Positions 1-6,289 of a stretch of DNA of 8,000 nucleotides are shown here, piece by piece. The DNA comes from Ignavibacteria bacterium (lineage in GTDB: Bacteria > Bacteroidota > Ignavibacteria > Ignavibacteriales > Melioribacteraceae): positions 1-8,000 of the forward strand of contig QILJ01000222.1 in assembly GCA_003233295.1 (NCBI GenBank), written 5' to 3'. Every line of letters starts with the position of its first letter. The stretch's first letter is position 1. The translations under genes and the position numbers were made by a program. The notes under the pieces are model-generated. The model worked only from the letters and a program-made list of their open reading frames with translations, made no database searches and had not been told where the DNA came from.

Positions 1-411
1 AAAATAAAGGATACAAAAACCGTAGGTGAAATTATAAGTATTAACGGAGATGTTGCTCAGATTGTATCGGGTAAAATTAAACTTAAAGCAAAGTTAAATA
101 AACTCAGAAAGACAAAACAGAGAGAAAAAGTTGTTTTAAATAGTTATAGAAATTATACTGCGGCTTCACCGGAAATTAGAATTGATATTCGAGGTAAAAA
201 ACCGGAGGAAGTTGAGTATCAGCTGTTAAGGTTTTTAGATAACGCTTTCGCAAATAATTTGTCTAAAGTCGAGATAGTTCATGGTAAAGGTACCGGTGTT
301 TTGAAGGAAACTGTTCATCACATACTGAAAAAACATGATGGAGTAAAAGATTTTGAATTTGCTAAAATCGAACTCGGCGGTGAAGGCGTTACAATAGTTA
401 ATATGAAATAA
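1..411 (+). CDS. mutS2: MutS2 family protein, C-terminal part with Smr domain (5' end outside window)
   Basis: Reading frame 1 is open from the first base to the TAA at 409-411, giving 136 residues. MutS2 is a MutS-related ATPase with a C-terminal Smr endonuclease domain; it has been linked to suppression of recombination and to rescue of collided ribosomes. The first ~35 residues (VGEIISINGDVAQIVSGKIK) match the small beta-rich segment that precedes Smr in MutS2. A charged linker follows, then the Smr domain from about residue 60 to the end: an IDIRG motif (residues 61-65, the family's LDLRG), HGKGTG (94-99), and the typical MutS2 ending GGEGVTIV. The ATPase part lies upstream of the window and cannot be seen. 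The C-terminus looks complete. Only 17 bases separate its stop from the next start codon, so co-transcription with the carboxylase genes is possible. A stand-alone Smr protein is less likely because of the upstream segment and the ending. Confidence 0.93.
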   Translation, partial: KIKDTKTVGEIISINGDVAQIVSGKIKLKAKLNKLRKTKQREKVVLNSYRNYTAASPEIRIDIRGKKPEEVEYQLLRFLDNAFANNLSKVEIVHGKGTGVLKETVHHILKKHDGVKDFEFAKIELGGEGVTIVNMK

Positions 412-428
412 TAACCAAATGATCTGAT

Positions 429-1472
429 ATGTTCAAAAAAATTCTGGTTGCTAACAGAGGAGAGATTGCGTTAAGAATAATCAAAGCGTGTAATGAATTG
501 AATATTACCGCTGCTGTTGTTTATTCCGAAGCCGATAAAACCGCTTTGCATGTTCGTTTAGCAGATGAAGCGTACAATATCGGCGGTCCTCGAGCTGATG
601 AATCTTATTTGAATCAAGATAGAATAATCTCTCTTGCCAAAGAGGTCAACGCCGATGCAATTCATCCCGGCTACGGGTTCCTTTCAGAAAATTCCCAATT
701 TATTGAGAAGGTTGAAAAAGCCGGTATTACATTTATCGGTCCTTCATCTAATTCCGTTAAACTTATGGGTGATAAAACATCTGCACGCAGATTGATGACT
801 CAGAATAACGTTCCCATAGTTCCGGGCACTACAAAACCAATTTCAACAATTAAAGATGCAATGAAATCTGCGTCAGATATCGGTTATCCGATTATGCTTA
901 AAGCTGCAGGCGGCGGAGGCGGGAAAGGAATGAGAGTTGTCCAATCAGAATCTGAGTTGGAAGAATCCTTTAACCTTGCTAAGAGTGAATCGCAAAAAGC
1001 TTTTGGACGTGATGATATTTACATGGAAAAATTCCTAGTTAATCCTAAACATATTGAAGTGCAGATCATTGCAGATCATCATGGAAATTACAGACATCTT
1101 TTTGAACGTGAATGCTCTCTTCAAAGAAGACATCAAAAGATAATTGAAGAGGCTCCGTCACCGTCAATCAACGAAAAGGACAGAGAGAAAATAACAATAA
1201 TTGCTCTTAATGCTGCTAAAGCATGTGGCTACCATAATGCTGGTACAATAGAACTGTTGATGGATGAGGACAAAAGCTTTTACTTCCTCGAGATGAATAC
1301 TCGTGTGCAGGTTGAACATCCCGTTACAGAATTTATTTCAAATGTCGACATAGTGAAGGAACAGATCAGAATTGCTTCAGGCGAAAAAATATCGTTCCAA
1401 CAAGAAGAACTAAAAATATTAGGACACTCTATTGAGTGTAGAATTTTTTTGCTCCTTCGGTCGGTGTCATAA
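429..1472 (+). pseudogene. accC: Biotin carboxylase (AccC/PccA type), 5' part of a frameshifted gene
   Basis: Biotin carboxylase carries out the ATP- and bicarbonate-dependent carboxylation of biotin on a carrier protein, the first half-reaction of acetyl-/propionyl-CoA carboxylase. This frame encodes residues 1-339 of a normal enzyme and then runs into eight unrelated residues and a TAA. All key ATP-grasp features of this part are visible: start MFKKILVANRGEIALR, HPGYGFLSEN (79-88), Lys116 in GDKTSAR, Lys158 followed by the glycine loop (161-165), His208, QRRHQK (232-237), metal ligands Glu275 and Glu288, NTR (290-292), QVEHPVTE (294-301) and the catalytic Arg338 in ECRI. Residue numbers follow E. 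coli AccC closely. Homology ends abruptly after ECRI at base 1445 and resumes in the -1 frame at 1446-1451. The start ATG has no clear Shine-Dalgarno site, but it begins exactly where the family does. As written, the product lacks the last third of the enzyme and should be inactive. Acetyl- versus propionyl-CoA specificity cannot be decided from this subunit. Confidence 0.9.
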
Positions 1473-1900
1473 CAAATCATTCTGTTCCGCACGGAATTGG
1501 AATAAGAATAGATACCGGTATTGATACAAATTCTGAGGTCAGCATTTATTATGACCCGATCCTTTCCAAACTGGTTACTTTCGGCTGTGACAGAGAAGAA
1601 GCGAGAAACCGAATGTTATATGCGTTGAAAAATTACCTGGTTACAGGAGTTACAACAAATATTCCATTTTGTAAGTGGATAATGCAGCATCAAGATTTTG
1701 TAAAAAATAAATTCAATATAAATTTTATTGGTTACGAAATTGAAAATTATTTGAATGAAAAAAGAAATAATAAAAAATTATCCGATGAAATGATCGCATC
1801 AATTATTGTAAGCTCTTTACTCTATCATGAAAAACAGAGCAGCACCCCTAAACTAAATTATGTTTCTGAGCATAATAAATGGACGGCAGATCATGAATGA
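1442..1900 (+). pseudogene. accC: Biotin carboxylase, 3' part in the -1 frame (biotin carboxylase C-terminal domain)
   Basis: This frame is open from just after a TAG (1439-1441) to the TGA at 1898-1900. From 1451 it reads APSVGVITNHSVPHGIG and then YYDPILSKLVTFG and GVTTNIPF. These match the C-terminal biotin carboxylase domain of AccC (family pattern FLPSPGKI, then YYDSLIGKL, then GVKTNIP). It continues in register with the truncated upstream part, so the two pieces are one gene, about 490-500 residues if intact. That is longer than E. coli AccC (449) and agrees with the longer acyl-CoA carboxylase form; the extra tail is rich in Lys, Asn and Ile. There is no credible start of its own: the first ATG (1613) falls inside the conserved domain and has no ribosome-binding site. 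Its last codons overlap the start of the carrier gene, as expected for a translationally coupled accC-carrier pair. Confidence 0.88.
1443..1451 (+). other. Frameshift/deletion junction at a T7 run inside accC
   Basis: Codons before the junction read AGA ATT (Arg338-Ile339), followed by TTT TTG CTC in the same frame. The rest of the enzyme reads on in the -1 frame as TTT GCT CCT (Phe-Ala-Pro). In the family, about 7-8 residues (an NAEDP-type motif) lie between ECRI and the (F/L)xPS motif. Here only two bases are left between ATT and TTT, so roughly 19-22 bases appear to be missing, in addition to the frame change. The junction contains T TTT TTG (1445-1451), which formally fits the X XXY YYZ pattern of -1 slippery sites and lies in the correct register. 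I see no strong stimulatory hairpin just downstream. A real deletion or an assembly error is likelier than recoding. Confidence 0.8.
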
Positions 1901-2393
1901 AATATATGCTGAGATAGGAAAACAAAAATTAGAGATTCAAATTATCTTGAAAAATGAAATTGTTATAAATGAAAAAAAATATAATATTACTCTGAATAAA
2001 TTAAATAATGATCTCTACCAATTGAGTTTTGAAAATAAACAGCATCAACTATATGTAAGGGAAATTCAATCAGGTCAGTTCCAAACTGTAATAGAAGGGG
2101 AAGAACATTCAATTCATCTGCAAACAAAACTTAAAGCAGAAGCAAATAAATTACTGAAGAAAAACAGCAACAGTAATTCCAATAAGAAAGTTACTGCGCC
2201 TATGAACGGCTTAGTTGTTAAAGTCAACAAAAGAATAGGTGAGAAAGTGGAAATTGGAGAATCTCTTATAGTTTTGGAAGCGATGAAAATGGAAAATGAA
2301 ATCAAATCCCTTTCTGAAGGTATTGTTAAAACCGTTAACTGTATTGTAGGTAACTCTGTTGATAAAGGGGAACTCCTTTTTATTATTGAATAA
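1893..2393 (+). CDS. Biotin carboxyl carrier protein (acyl-CoA carboxylase biotinyl subunit)
   Basis: This 166-residue protein carries the biotin that biotin carboxylase charges and the carboxyltransferase discharges onto an acyl-CoA. The biotinyl domain fills the C-terminal ~70 residues: TAPMNG (101-106), then EAMKMEN with the biotin-accepting Lys132, then a second half-repeat ending GELLFIIE. The lysine is 34 residues from the end, the same distance as in E. coli AccB. Residues 1-85 form a beta-rich region like that of carriers of propionyl-CoA-type carboxylases, and residues 89-99 are a Lys/Asn/Ser linker. I chose ATG 1893 because it overlaps the accC stop by eight bases, a normal coupled arrangement; an in-frame ATG at 1860 would add 11 residues encoded wholly inside accC. 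No strong ribosome-binding site precedes 1893, so translation probably depends on ribosomes finishing accC, and the accC frameshift could also reduce carrier synthesis. No carboxyltransferase gene is in the window. Confidence 0.9.
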   Translation: MNEIYAEIGKQKLEIQIILKNEIVINEKKYNITLNKLNNDLYQLSFENKQHQLYVREIQSGQFQTVIEGEEHSIHLQTKLKAEANKLLKKNSNSNSNKKVTAPMNGLVVKVNKRIGEKVEIGESLIVLEAMKMENEIKSLSEGIVKTVNCIVGNSVDKGELLFIIE

Positions 2394-2400
2394 TCTTACA

Positions 2401-2408
2401 TATATTTG
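2401..2408 (+). promoter_or_regulatory. Candidate Bacteroidota-type -7 box (TATATTTG) upstream of the FadL-type gene
   Basis: TATATTTG fits the TAnnTTTG -7 consensus described for Bacteroidota primary sigma factors. It lies eight bases after the carrier gene's stop and 38 bases before the GTG start of the FadL-type gene, which would give a leader of roughly 30 bases. The -33 element is poor: only a T-rich stretch (2377-2381) lies at the right distance, with no TTTG. In DNA this AT-rich, several chance matches per strand are expected in 8 kb, so this is a suggestion based mainly on position. Confidence 0.35.
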
Positions 2409-2434
2409 AAATAATAAATAAATGTTTCACAAAT

Positions 2435-2441
2435 AAGGAGG
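2435..2441 (+). promoter_or_regulatory. Shine-Dalgarno site (AAGGAGG) that fixes a GTG start
   Basis: A near-perfect anti-16S match ends five bases before GTG 2447. It supports that GTG as the start of the outer-membrane protein, and the reading from there begins with a proper signal peptide (MKKIFQLF). Confidence 0.8.
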
Positions 2442-2446
2442 TTTAA

Positions 2447-3703
2447 GTGAAGAAAATATTTCAGTTGTTTTCAGTTGTTGTAATTATCTCATCTCAGGTA
2501 TTTGCCAGTGGATTTCAAATTAATGAGCACGGAGCAAGAGGTATGGCAATGGCTGGAGCCTTTACAGCACTAGCGCTTGATGGTTCAGCATTATTTTATA
2601 ACCCGGCTGGATTATCACAGCTTAGCGGCACACAGTTTATGTTGGGAACAACATTAATTTCTCCCTCGGCAACATTCAGAGGCGTGACACCTGATATTGA
2701 TGAATATAAAATGGAGTCAGCTTTATTCACTCCAATTAACTTTTATATTACTCATCAGCTAAACAATAAATGGGCTTTAGGCTTTGGTGTTAACAATCAA
2801 TACGGTCTAGGTACTACTTGGGATGGAAATTGGATAGGAAGATATCTCGCTATTAAAACCAAAGTTGAAACATATTATTTTACCGGCGGTGTATCTTACA
2901 AAATTTCCGATGAATTATTCTCTTTAGGTCTTACGGCATCTTATGTTTATGGGGATGTTTCTATAATGAAAAAAAACTCATTATCCCCGTTTGACGGTGA
3001 TGCAATAATTGATCTATCCGGAAACGGTAATTCATTTGCATATTCAATTGGTCTGCTCTATAAACCGAGTGAATCGTTTAGTGTTGGTCTTGATTTTAGA
3101 AGCGGTTCTTCTTTTACTTTTAAAGGTGATGCAACTGCTGATGCACCATCACAGTTCCAATCATTACTACCTTCAGGCAGCATAGAAGCTCCTCTATCAC
3201 TTCCTTACAATGCTACAATTGGTTTAGCATTCTTACCAAGTGATAAACTAACTGTCTCGACAGATTTCCAGTATGTTGGATGGAGCAGTTATGACAAAAT
3301 GGAAGTCACATTTACAGAATTTAAAAATCCCGATGGAACTCCATATGTCAGCACATCTATTCGTGATTATAACAATTCATGGATTGCACGGTTAGGCGCT
3401 GAGTATTCATTATCAGAAAGTTTCGATCTTCGAGGCGGGATATTATATGATAAGAATCCTGTTAAAGACGAATGGGTTGAACCGTCGCTTCCGGATGCTG
3501 ATAGATGGGGATTAAATATTGGTTTTGGTTATAAATTTACTCCAAACTTGGTTCTTGATCTTGCTTATATGTTCTTAAGATTTAATGAAAGAACAATAAC
3601 AAATTCAAAAGTAGATTATACAAGCGGTGCAGCTGGATTTGACGGAGTTTATAACTCATCTGCTCATCTGTTCGGTATTAACTTATCATACTATATAAAC
3701 TAG
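2447..3703 (+). CDS. FadL/OmpP1/TodX family outer-membrane transport protein
   Basis: FadL-family proteins are 14-stranded outer-membrane barrels that let long-chain fatty acids or other hydrophobic compounds cross the outer membrane. The 418-residue length is typical. Residues 1-20 form a signal peptide (basic KK, hydrophobic core, cut after VFA), and the mature protein starts SGFQINE, the usual FadL N-terminus that plugs the barrel. The family signature follows: ARGMAMAGAFTALALDGSALFYNPAGLSQL region (residues 30-59; too long to give as one motif, its key parts being GAF, ALD and NPAG at 52-55). The rest shows alternating aromatic/polar beta strands with phrases such as WALGFGVN and LSVGLDFR-like strands, and ends in a strand, INLSYYIN. 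The start is GTG with a strong ribosome-binding site. The next gene begins 13 bases after the stop, so the two are probably co-expressed. The substrate cannot be told from the sequence. Confidence 0.92.
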   Translation: MKKIFQLFSVVVIISSQVFASGFQINEHGARGMAMAGAFTALALDGSALFYNPAGLSQLSGTQFMLGTTLISPSATFRGVTPDIDEYKMESALFTPINFYITHQLNNKWALGFGVNNQYGLGTTWDGNWIGRYLAIKTKVETYYFTGGVSYKISDELFSLGLTASYVYGDVSIMKKNSLSPFDGDAIIDLSGNGNSFAYSIGLLYKPSESFSVGLDFRSGSSFTFKGDATADAPSQFQSLLPSGSIEAPLSLPYNATIGLAFLPSDKLTVSTDFQYVGWSSYDKMEVTFTEFKNPDGTPYVSTSIRDYNNSWIARLGAEYSLSESFDLRGGILYDKNPVKDEWVEPSLPDADRWGLNIGFGYKFTPNLVLDLAYMFLRFNERTITNSKVDYTSGAAGFDGVYNSSAHLFGINLSYYIN

Positions 3704-3716
3704 AGGAGGAGAGATT

Positions 3717-5162
3717 ATGAAAAGAACAAATAGATTAGTTGCGTTATTGTTAAGTATTTTACTTATAACATTTATTGGTTGTGAAGACAGGACTGAACTG
3801 ACCGCTCCGCAGCCTCCAAAAACCGGAGAAGCTGATTTTACAAGATTTGTATCAATCGGCAATAGTTTGACAGCCGGTTATCAGAATTCTTCATTGTACG
3901 AAAAATCTCAAATATATTCTTTTGGGAAAATAATTTCAGATCAAGTTATGACAGATTATGTTCAGCCATTGATAAGCGAACCAGGTATTCCTGGTAAGTT
4001 GGAAATTAAAGCTCTGGCGCCTGATGTTGTTATAGCTCCAAATCCTGGAACAGGATCACCGACAAATCTTGATTATGCAAAACCTTATAATAATTTAGGT
4101 GTTCCCGGTGCAATTTTATATGACTTAATTGATACTACTGATTTTCAGCAAAAGGCTGTTGCTAGAAAAAATCCTTTCTTTAGTGTTGTATTAAGAGATC
4201 AGCAATTAGGTAATAGCATTATTAAACAAGCACTTAATTTGCAGCCAACATTTATAACCCTATGGATTGGTAATAACGATGTATTAGGTTATGCTACTAG
4301 CGGCGGAACAAAAGGAACTGATCCTGCTACAGGAAAACTTCCTACGGATGTCCCTACATTTACTGCATTATATAATATGGTTGGTGCTGCTATTACTGAT
4401 CCGACTGGAGCAAGAAAAATTGCTGCCGCAAATATTCCTGACGTTAAGAACATTCCATTCTTTACAACGGTCGGACCAAAATTAGCGGTCGGTCTGGAAG
4501 CAATGGGAGTTCCGGCAATTGTTTATCAAAAGAACGGTGAAATTATTGGTACCGGTGTTGCAACAACAAGCGATCTAAAGGAAGGTAAGGTTCTTCTAAC
4601 ACTTACAAGTAGTGGATACACTGGTTTATTAGGTGATACTTCTGGTAAGTATTATGCAAGTCTTGGTATAACTCCGCCTTCGGGAATTGATATCACCAAA
4701 CCATTCGGTTTTGATCCGCAAAATCCATGGCCTGATGTTTTTACATTGGATGATACTGAAATCGGTGTTACGAAAGATGCTACAAATGCATTTAATAAAG
4801 TAATCAGTGATGTCGTAAATTTGTATAGCAATACTTGGGTCTTAGTTGATGTTAACACATTTTTCAATGAATTAAAAAATGCTGAAACTACAGCCGGCGG
4901 AATGGTGATAGACGGTATTAACTTCACTACTGCTTATATTAAGGGTAATACGTTTGGTTTGGATGGAGTTCATCCAACTTCATACGGATACGGAATTATT
5001 GCTAACCAATTTATTGATGCAATCAATAAAAAATTTGGAGCTTCAATTTCTCATATAAATGTTTCAACACTACCGCCAAGTATTCCATTGGCAAAAACAA
5101 CATTATCTAAAGATAATAATTATATTCTGAAAAATATTACTTGGAAAGATATTATTATGTAA
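3717..5162 (+). CDS. SGNH/GDSL-type hydrolase lipoprotein, unusually large
   Basis: SGNH/GDSL enzymes are serine esterases, lipases or acyl-hydrolases. The N-terminus is a lipoprotein signal (KRTNR, a hydrophobic stretch, then FIGC with Cys22 as the likely lipidated residue), so it probably sits in a membrane facing the periplasm or the cell surface. Catalytic blocks are clear: block I SIGNSLTAGYQ with nucleophile Ser50; block II around NLGVPGA with Gly128; block III IGNNDV with Asn187 and Asp188 (GNND at 185-188); block V DGVHP with Asp416 and His419. About 225 residues separate blocks III and V, far more than in ordinary ~200-residue SGNH enzymes, so a large insertion or lid-like region is present. 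The start ATG has an AGGAGG site directly after the previous stop. Pairing with a FadL-type channel suggests hydrolysis of an ester-linked lipid and uptake of the released acyl chain. The substrate is unknown. Confidence 0.88.
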   Translation: MKRTNRLVALLLSILLITFIGCEDRTELTAPQPPKTGEADFTRFVSIGNSLTAGYQNSSLYEKSQIYSFGKIISDQVMTDYVQPLISEPGIPGKLEIKALAPDVVIAPNPGTGSPTNLDYAKPYNNLGVPGAILYDLIDTTDFQQKAVARKNPFFSVVLRDQQLGNSIIKQALNLQPTFITLWIGNNDVLGYATSGGTKGTDPATGKLPTDVPTFTALYNMVGAAITDPTGARKIAAANIPDVKNIPFFTTVGPKLAVGLEAMGVPAIVYQKNGEIIGTGVATTSDLKEGKVLLTLTSSGYTGLLGDTSGKYYASLGITPPSGIDITKPFGFDPQNPWPDVFTLDDTEIGVTKDATNAFNKVISDVVNLYSNTWVLVDVNTFFNELKNAETTAGGMVIDGINFTTAYIKGNTFGLDGVHPTSYGYGIIANQFIDAINKKFGASISHINVSTLPPSIPLAKTTLSKDNNYILKNITWKDIIM

Positions 5163-5210
5163 TTATTAATACCCGTCTAATTATATTAGGCGGGTATAAT
5201 ATAATTTTTT
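5161..5210 (+). terminator. Intrinsic terminator hairpin after the FadL/SGNH pair
   Basis: A 13-bp stem pairs 5169-5181 (ATACCCGTCTAAT) with 5185-5197 (ATTAGGCGGGTAT), with one G-T wobble and a three-base loop. After a small internal loop, an AT outer stem can form (AATTAT 5161-5166 with ATAATT 5201-5206). Ts run on to 5210. It is the strongest inverted repeat I found in the window. It begins inside the stop codon of the hydrolase gene and ends right where the GAGG ribosome-binding site (5211-5214) of the next gene starts, so it could work as a partial terminator or attenuator for that gene. Confidence 0.75.
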
Positions 5211-5219
5211 GAGGTAATT

Positions 5220-5717
5220 GTGATTCACAACAAAATATTTTTATTTATTCTCTTATTATTTTTCACTTTAGCTTGTTCCTCAACTAAGGAAACAACAAAA
5301 CAATCAGACAACTCTGCTGAGGAAGTATATGTGTTTGACGATGTATCGGATGTACCCGATGTTGATACCACTTCCCACGAAGCGGTTGAAGTTACAGTTG
5401 AACAAAAAGTTGAAACTACACCTCCGCCGCCAGTATCAACACAACCAGTTCCGGTTGCTCCTGTTCCAACGGTAGTTGAGGATGGATATATTGTTCAAGT
5501 CGGTGCATTTTCAACTAGAGATAAAGCTGAAAACTTTATCAACAGTGCAAAAAAGTCAATTAGCTATAAGCTAAATACCAAATATATTGAAAAGACCGGT
5601 TTCTATGCCGTTCAATTACGTCCTTTTAAAACCAGGAAAGAAGCGGAAGAGGTGAGGAATGAACTGTGGAATAATGCTCAATTCAGTGATGCTTTTATTG
5701 TTCCGAAATCAAAATAA
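5220..5717 (+). CDS. SPOR-domain lipoprotein
   Basis: SPOR domains bind peptidoglycan, especially glycan strands stripped of stem peptides, and often localise proteins to division sites. This 165-residue protein has a lipoprotein signal peptide (hydrophobic residues 6-18, FTLAC with Cys19), a Ser/Thr/acidic stretch (20-66), a proline-rich linker (PPPP then PVPVAPVP, 68-83), and a SPOR domain from about 88 to 163. The domain starts with GYIVQVGAFSTRDKAENF and contains YAVQLRPFKTRKEAEE, the two repeats typical of the fold. The start is GTG 5220, with GAGG five bases upstream; no ATG gives a complete signal peptide. It would be a membrane-anchored, peptidoglycan-binding envelope protein. What it does beyond wall binding is not visible. 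A terminator-like hairpin lies immediately upstream, with no clear promoter in between. Confidence 0.87.
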   Translation: MIHNKIFLFILLLFFTLACSSTKETTKQSDNSAEEVYVFDDVSDVPDVDTTSHEAVEVTVEQKVETTPPPPVSTQPVPVAPVPTVVEDGYIVQVGAFSTRDKAENFINSAKKSISYKLNTKYIEKTGFYAVQLRPFKTRKEAEEVRNELWNNAQFSDAFIVPKSK

Positions 5718-5750
5718 TATTTAATCGGTTTAATTATTTGGATTTTCTTA

Positions 5751-5780
5751 TTGCAACATTCAAAATATATGTTATTTTTG
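5751..5780 (+). promoter_or_regulatory. Candidate Bacteroidota-type promoter upstream of ssb
   Basis: TATTTTTG (5773-5780) fits the TAnnTTTG -7 consensus, and a TTG (5751-5753) lies 19 bases upstream, near the expected position of the -33 TTTG element. The box lies 36 bases before the ssb start and 12 bases before no other coding sequence, inside the 99-base gap after the SPOR gene. It would drive ssb and probably the membrane-protein gene that follows. Chance matches are common in such AT-rich DNA. Confidence 0.45.
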
Positions 5781-5816
5781 TTAATTAATTATTTATTTAA
5801 AGATTAGGAGGGAATA

Positions 5817-6242
5817 ATGGCGTTTTCATTAAACAAAGTTATGCTTATCGGAACTCTAGGACGCGATTCCGAGACCAGCTTTACAACATCAAACGTATCA
5901 GTAACAAAGTTCTCTATGGCTACCGAACATAGTCGTAAAGATAAAGACGGAAAATGGCAGAATGAAACAACATGGCATAACATAGTTGCTTTCGGACTTT
6001 CCGACTTTTTTAAGGATGCATTGAAAAAAGGTGCTAAGGTTTATGTTGAGGGAAGACTTGATTATCAACGTTATGAGAAAGACGGTCAAACGAAGTATTT
6101 TACTAGTATAATAGCCGACTTTAACGGGATAATTCCATTAGATAGAAGAGGTGAAGTTTCCGAAACATCTTCCGGAGCAGCATTTACACAAGATGCACCG
6201 GAAAGTTCTGAATCTACAGAAGCTGACGACCTTCCATTTTAG
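5817..6242 (+). CDS. ssb: Single-stranded DNA-binding protein
   Basis: SSB coats and protects single-stranded DNA in replication, recombination and repair, and recruits partner enzymes through its C-terminal tip. The 141-residue protein has an OB-fold over residues 1-110: LNKVMLIGTLGRDSE at the start, FSMAT, then TTWHNIVAFG (the conserved WH segment), AKVYVEGRLDYQRYEKDGQ, and the closing strand ending in IIPLDRR. A Ser/Glu/Ala-rich linker follows and then the acidic tip DDLPF, the expected partner-binding end. Length is usual for a bacterial SSB with a short linker. The ATG has an AGGAGGG site four bases upstream. In many Bacteroidota, ssb is followed by a CNNM/CorC-type membrane protein gene (gldE in gliding species), and the same order is seen here. 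Confidence 0.96.
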   Translation: MAFSLNKVMLIGTLGRDSETSFTTSNVSVTKFSMATEHSRKDKDGKWQNETTWHNIVAFGLSDFFKDALKKGAKVYVEGRLDYQRYEKDGQTKYFTSIIADFNGIIPLDRRGEVSETSSGAAFTQDAPESSESTEADDLPF

Positions 6243-6244
6243 GT

Positions 6245-6269
6245 TTGTTCGGTAAATATTTTACAACAA
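6245..6269 (+). other. Inverted repeat between ssb and the CNNM gene, directly before its ribosome-binding site
   Basis: TTGTT-CG-GTAAA, a three-base loop, then TTTAC-AACAA can form a 10-bp stem with a two-base bulge. No T tract follows, so it does not look like an intrinsic terminator. The GGGAG ribosome-binding site (6272-6276) begins three bases after it. It could affect translation or mRNA processing, or be a chance feature of AT-rich DNA. Confidence 0.3.
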
Positions 6270-6289
6270 TTGGGAGTATTAAAAAATAG

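Noticed and set aside
1280..1492. Open frame on the minus strand
   Set aside because: It lies opposite conserved biotin carboxylase motifs, has no recognisable domain and no ribosome-binding site; it is a shadow of the real gene.
1860..1892. Upstream ATG as the start of the carrier protein
   Set aside because: The 11 extra residues lie wholly inside the accC reading frame and do not fit the family's N-terminus; ATG 1893 gives a standard short overlap.
1613..1900. A separate 95-residue protein starting at ATG 1613
   Set aside because: It is the interior of the biotin carboxylase C-terminal domain; homology begins upstream of this ATG at about 1446, and there is no ribosome-binding site.
4652..4927. 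Open frame on the minus strand, 91 residues
   Set aside because: It is antisense to the SGNH hydrolase gene, with no family features.
5195..5200. TATAAT as a sigma-70-type -10 box for the SPOR gene
   Set aside because: It lies inside and just after the hairpin stem, and the expected -35 position (5172-5177) reads CCCGTC, unlike TTGACA; I cannot support a promoter there.
5718..5816. Possible terminator after the SPOR gene
   Set aside because: Only short AT palindromes (TTTAA and ATAAT/ATTAT) are present, with no GC-containing stem followed by a T tract.
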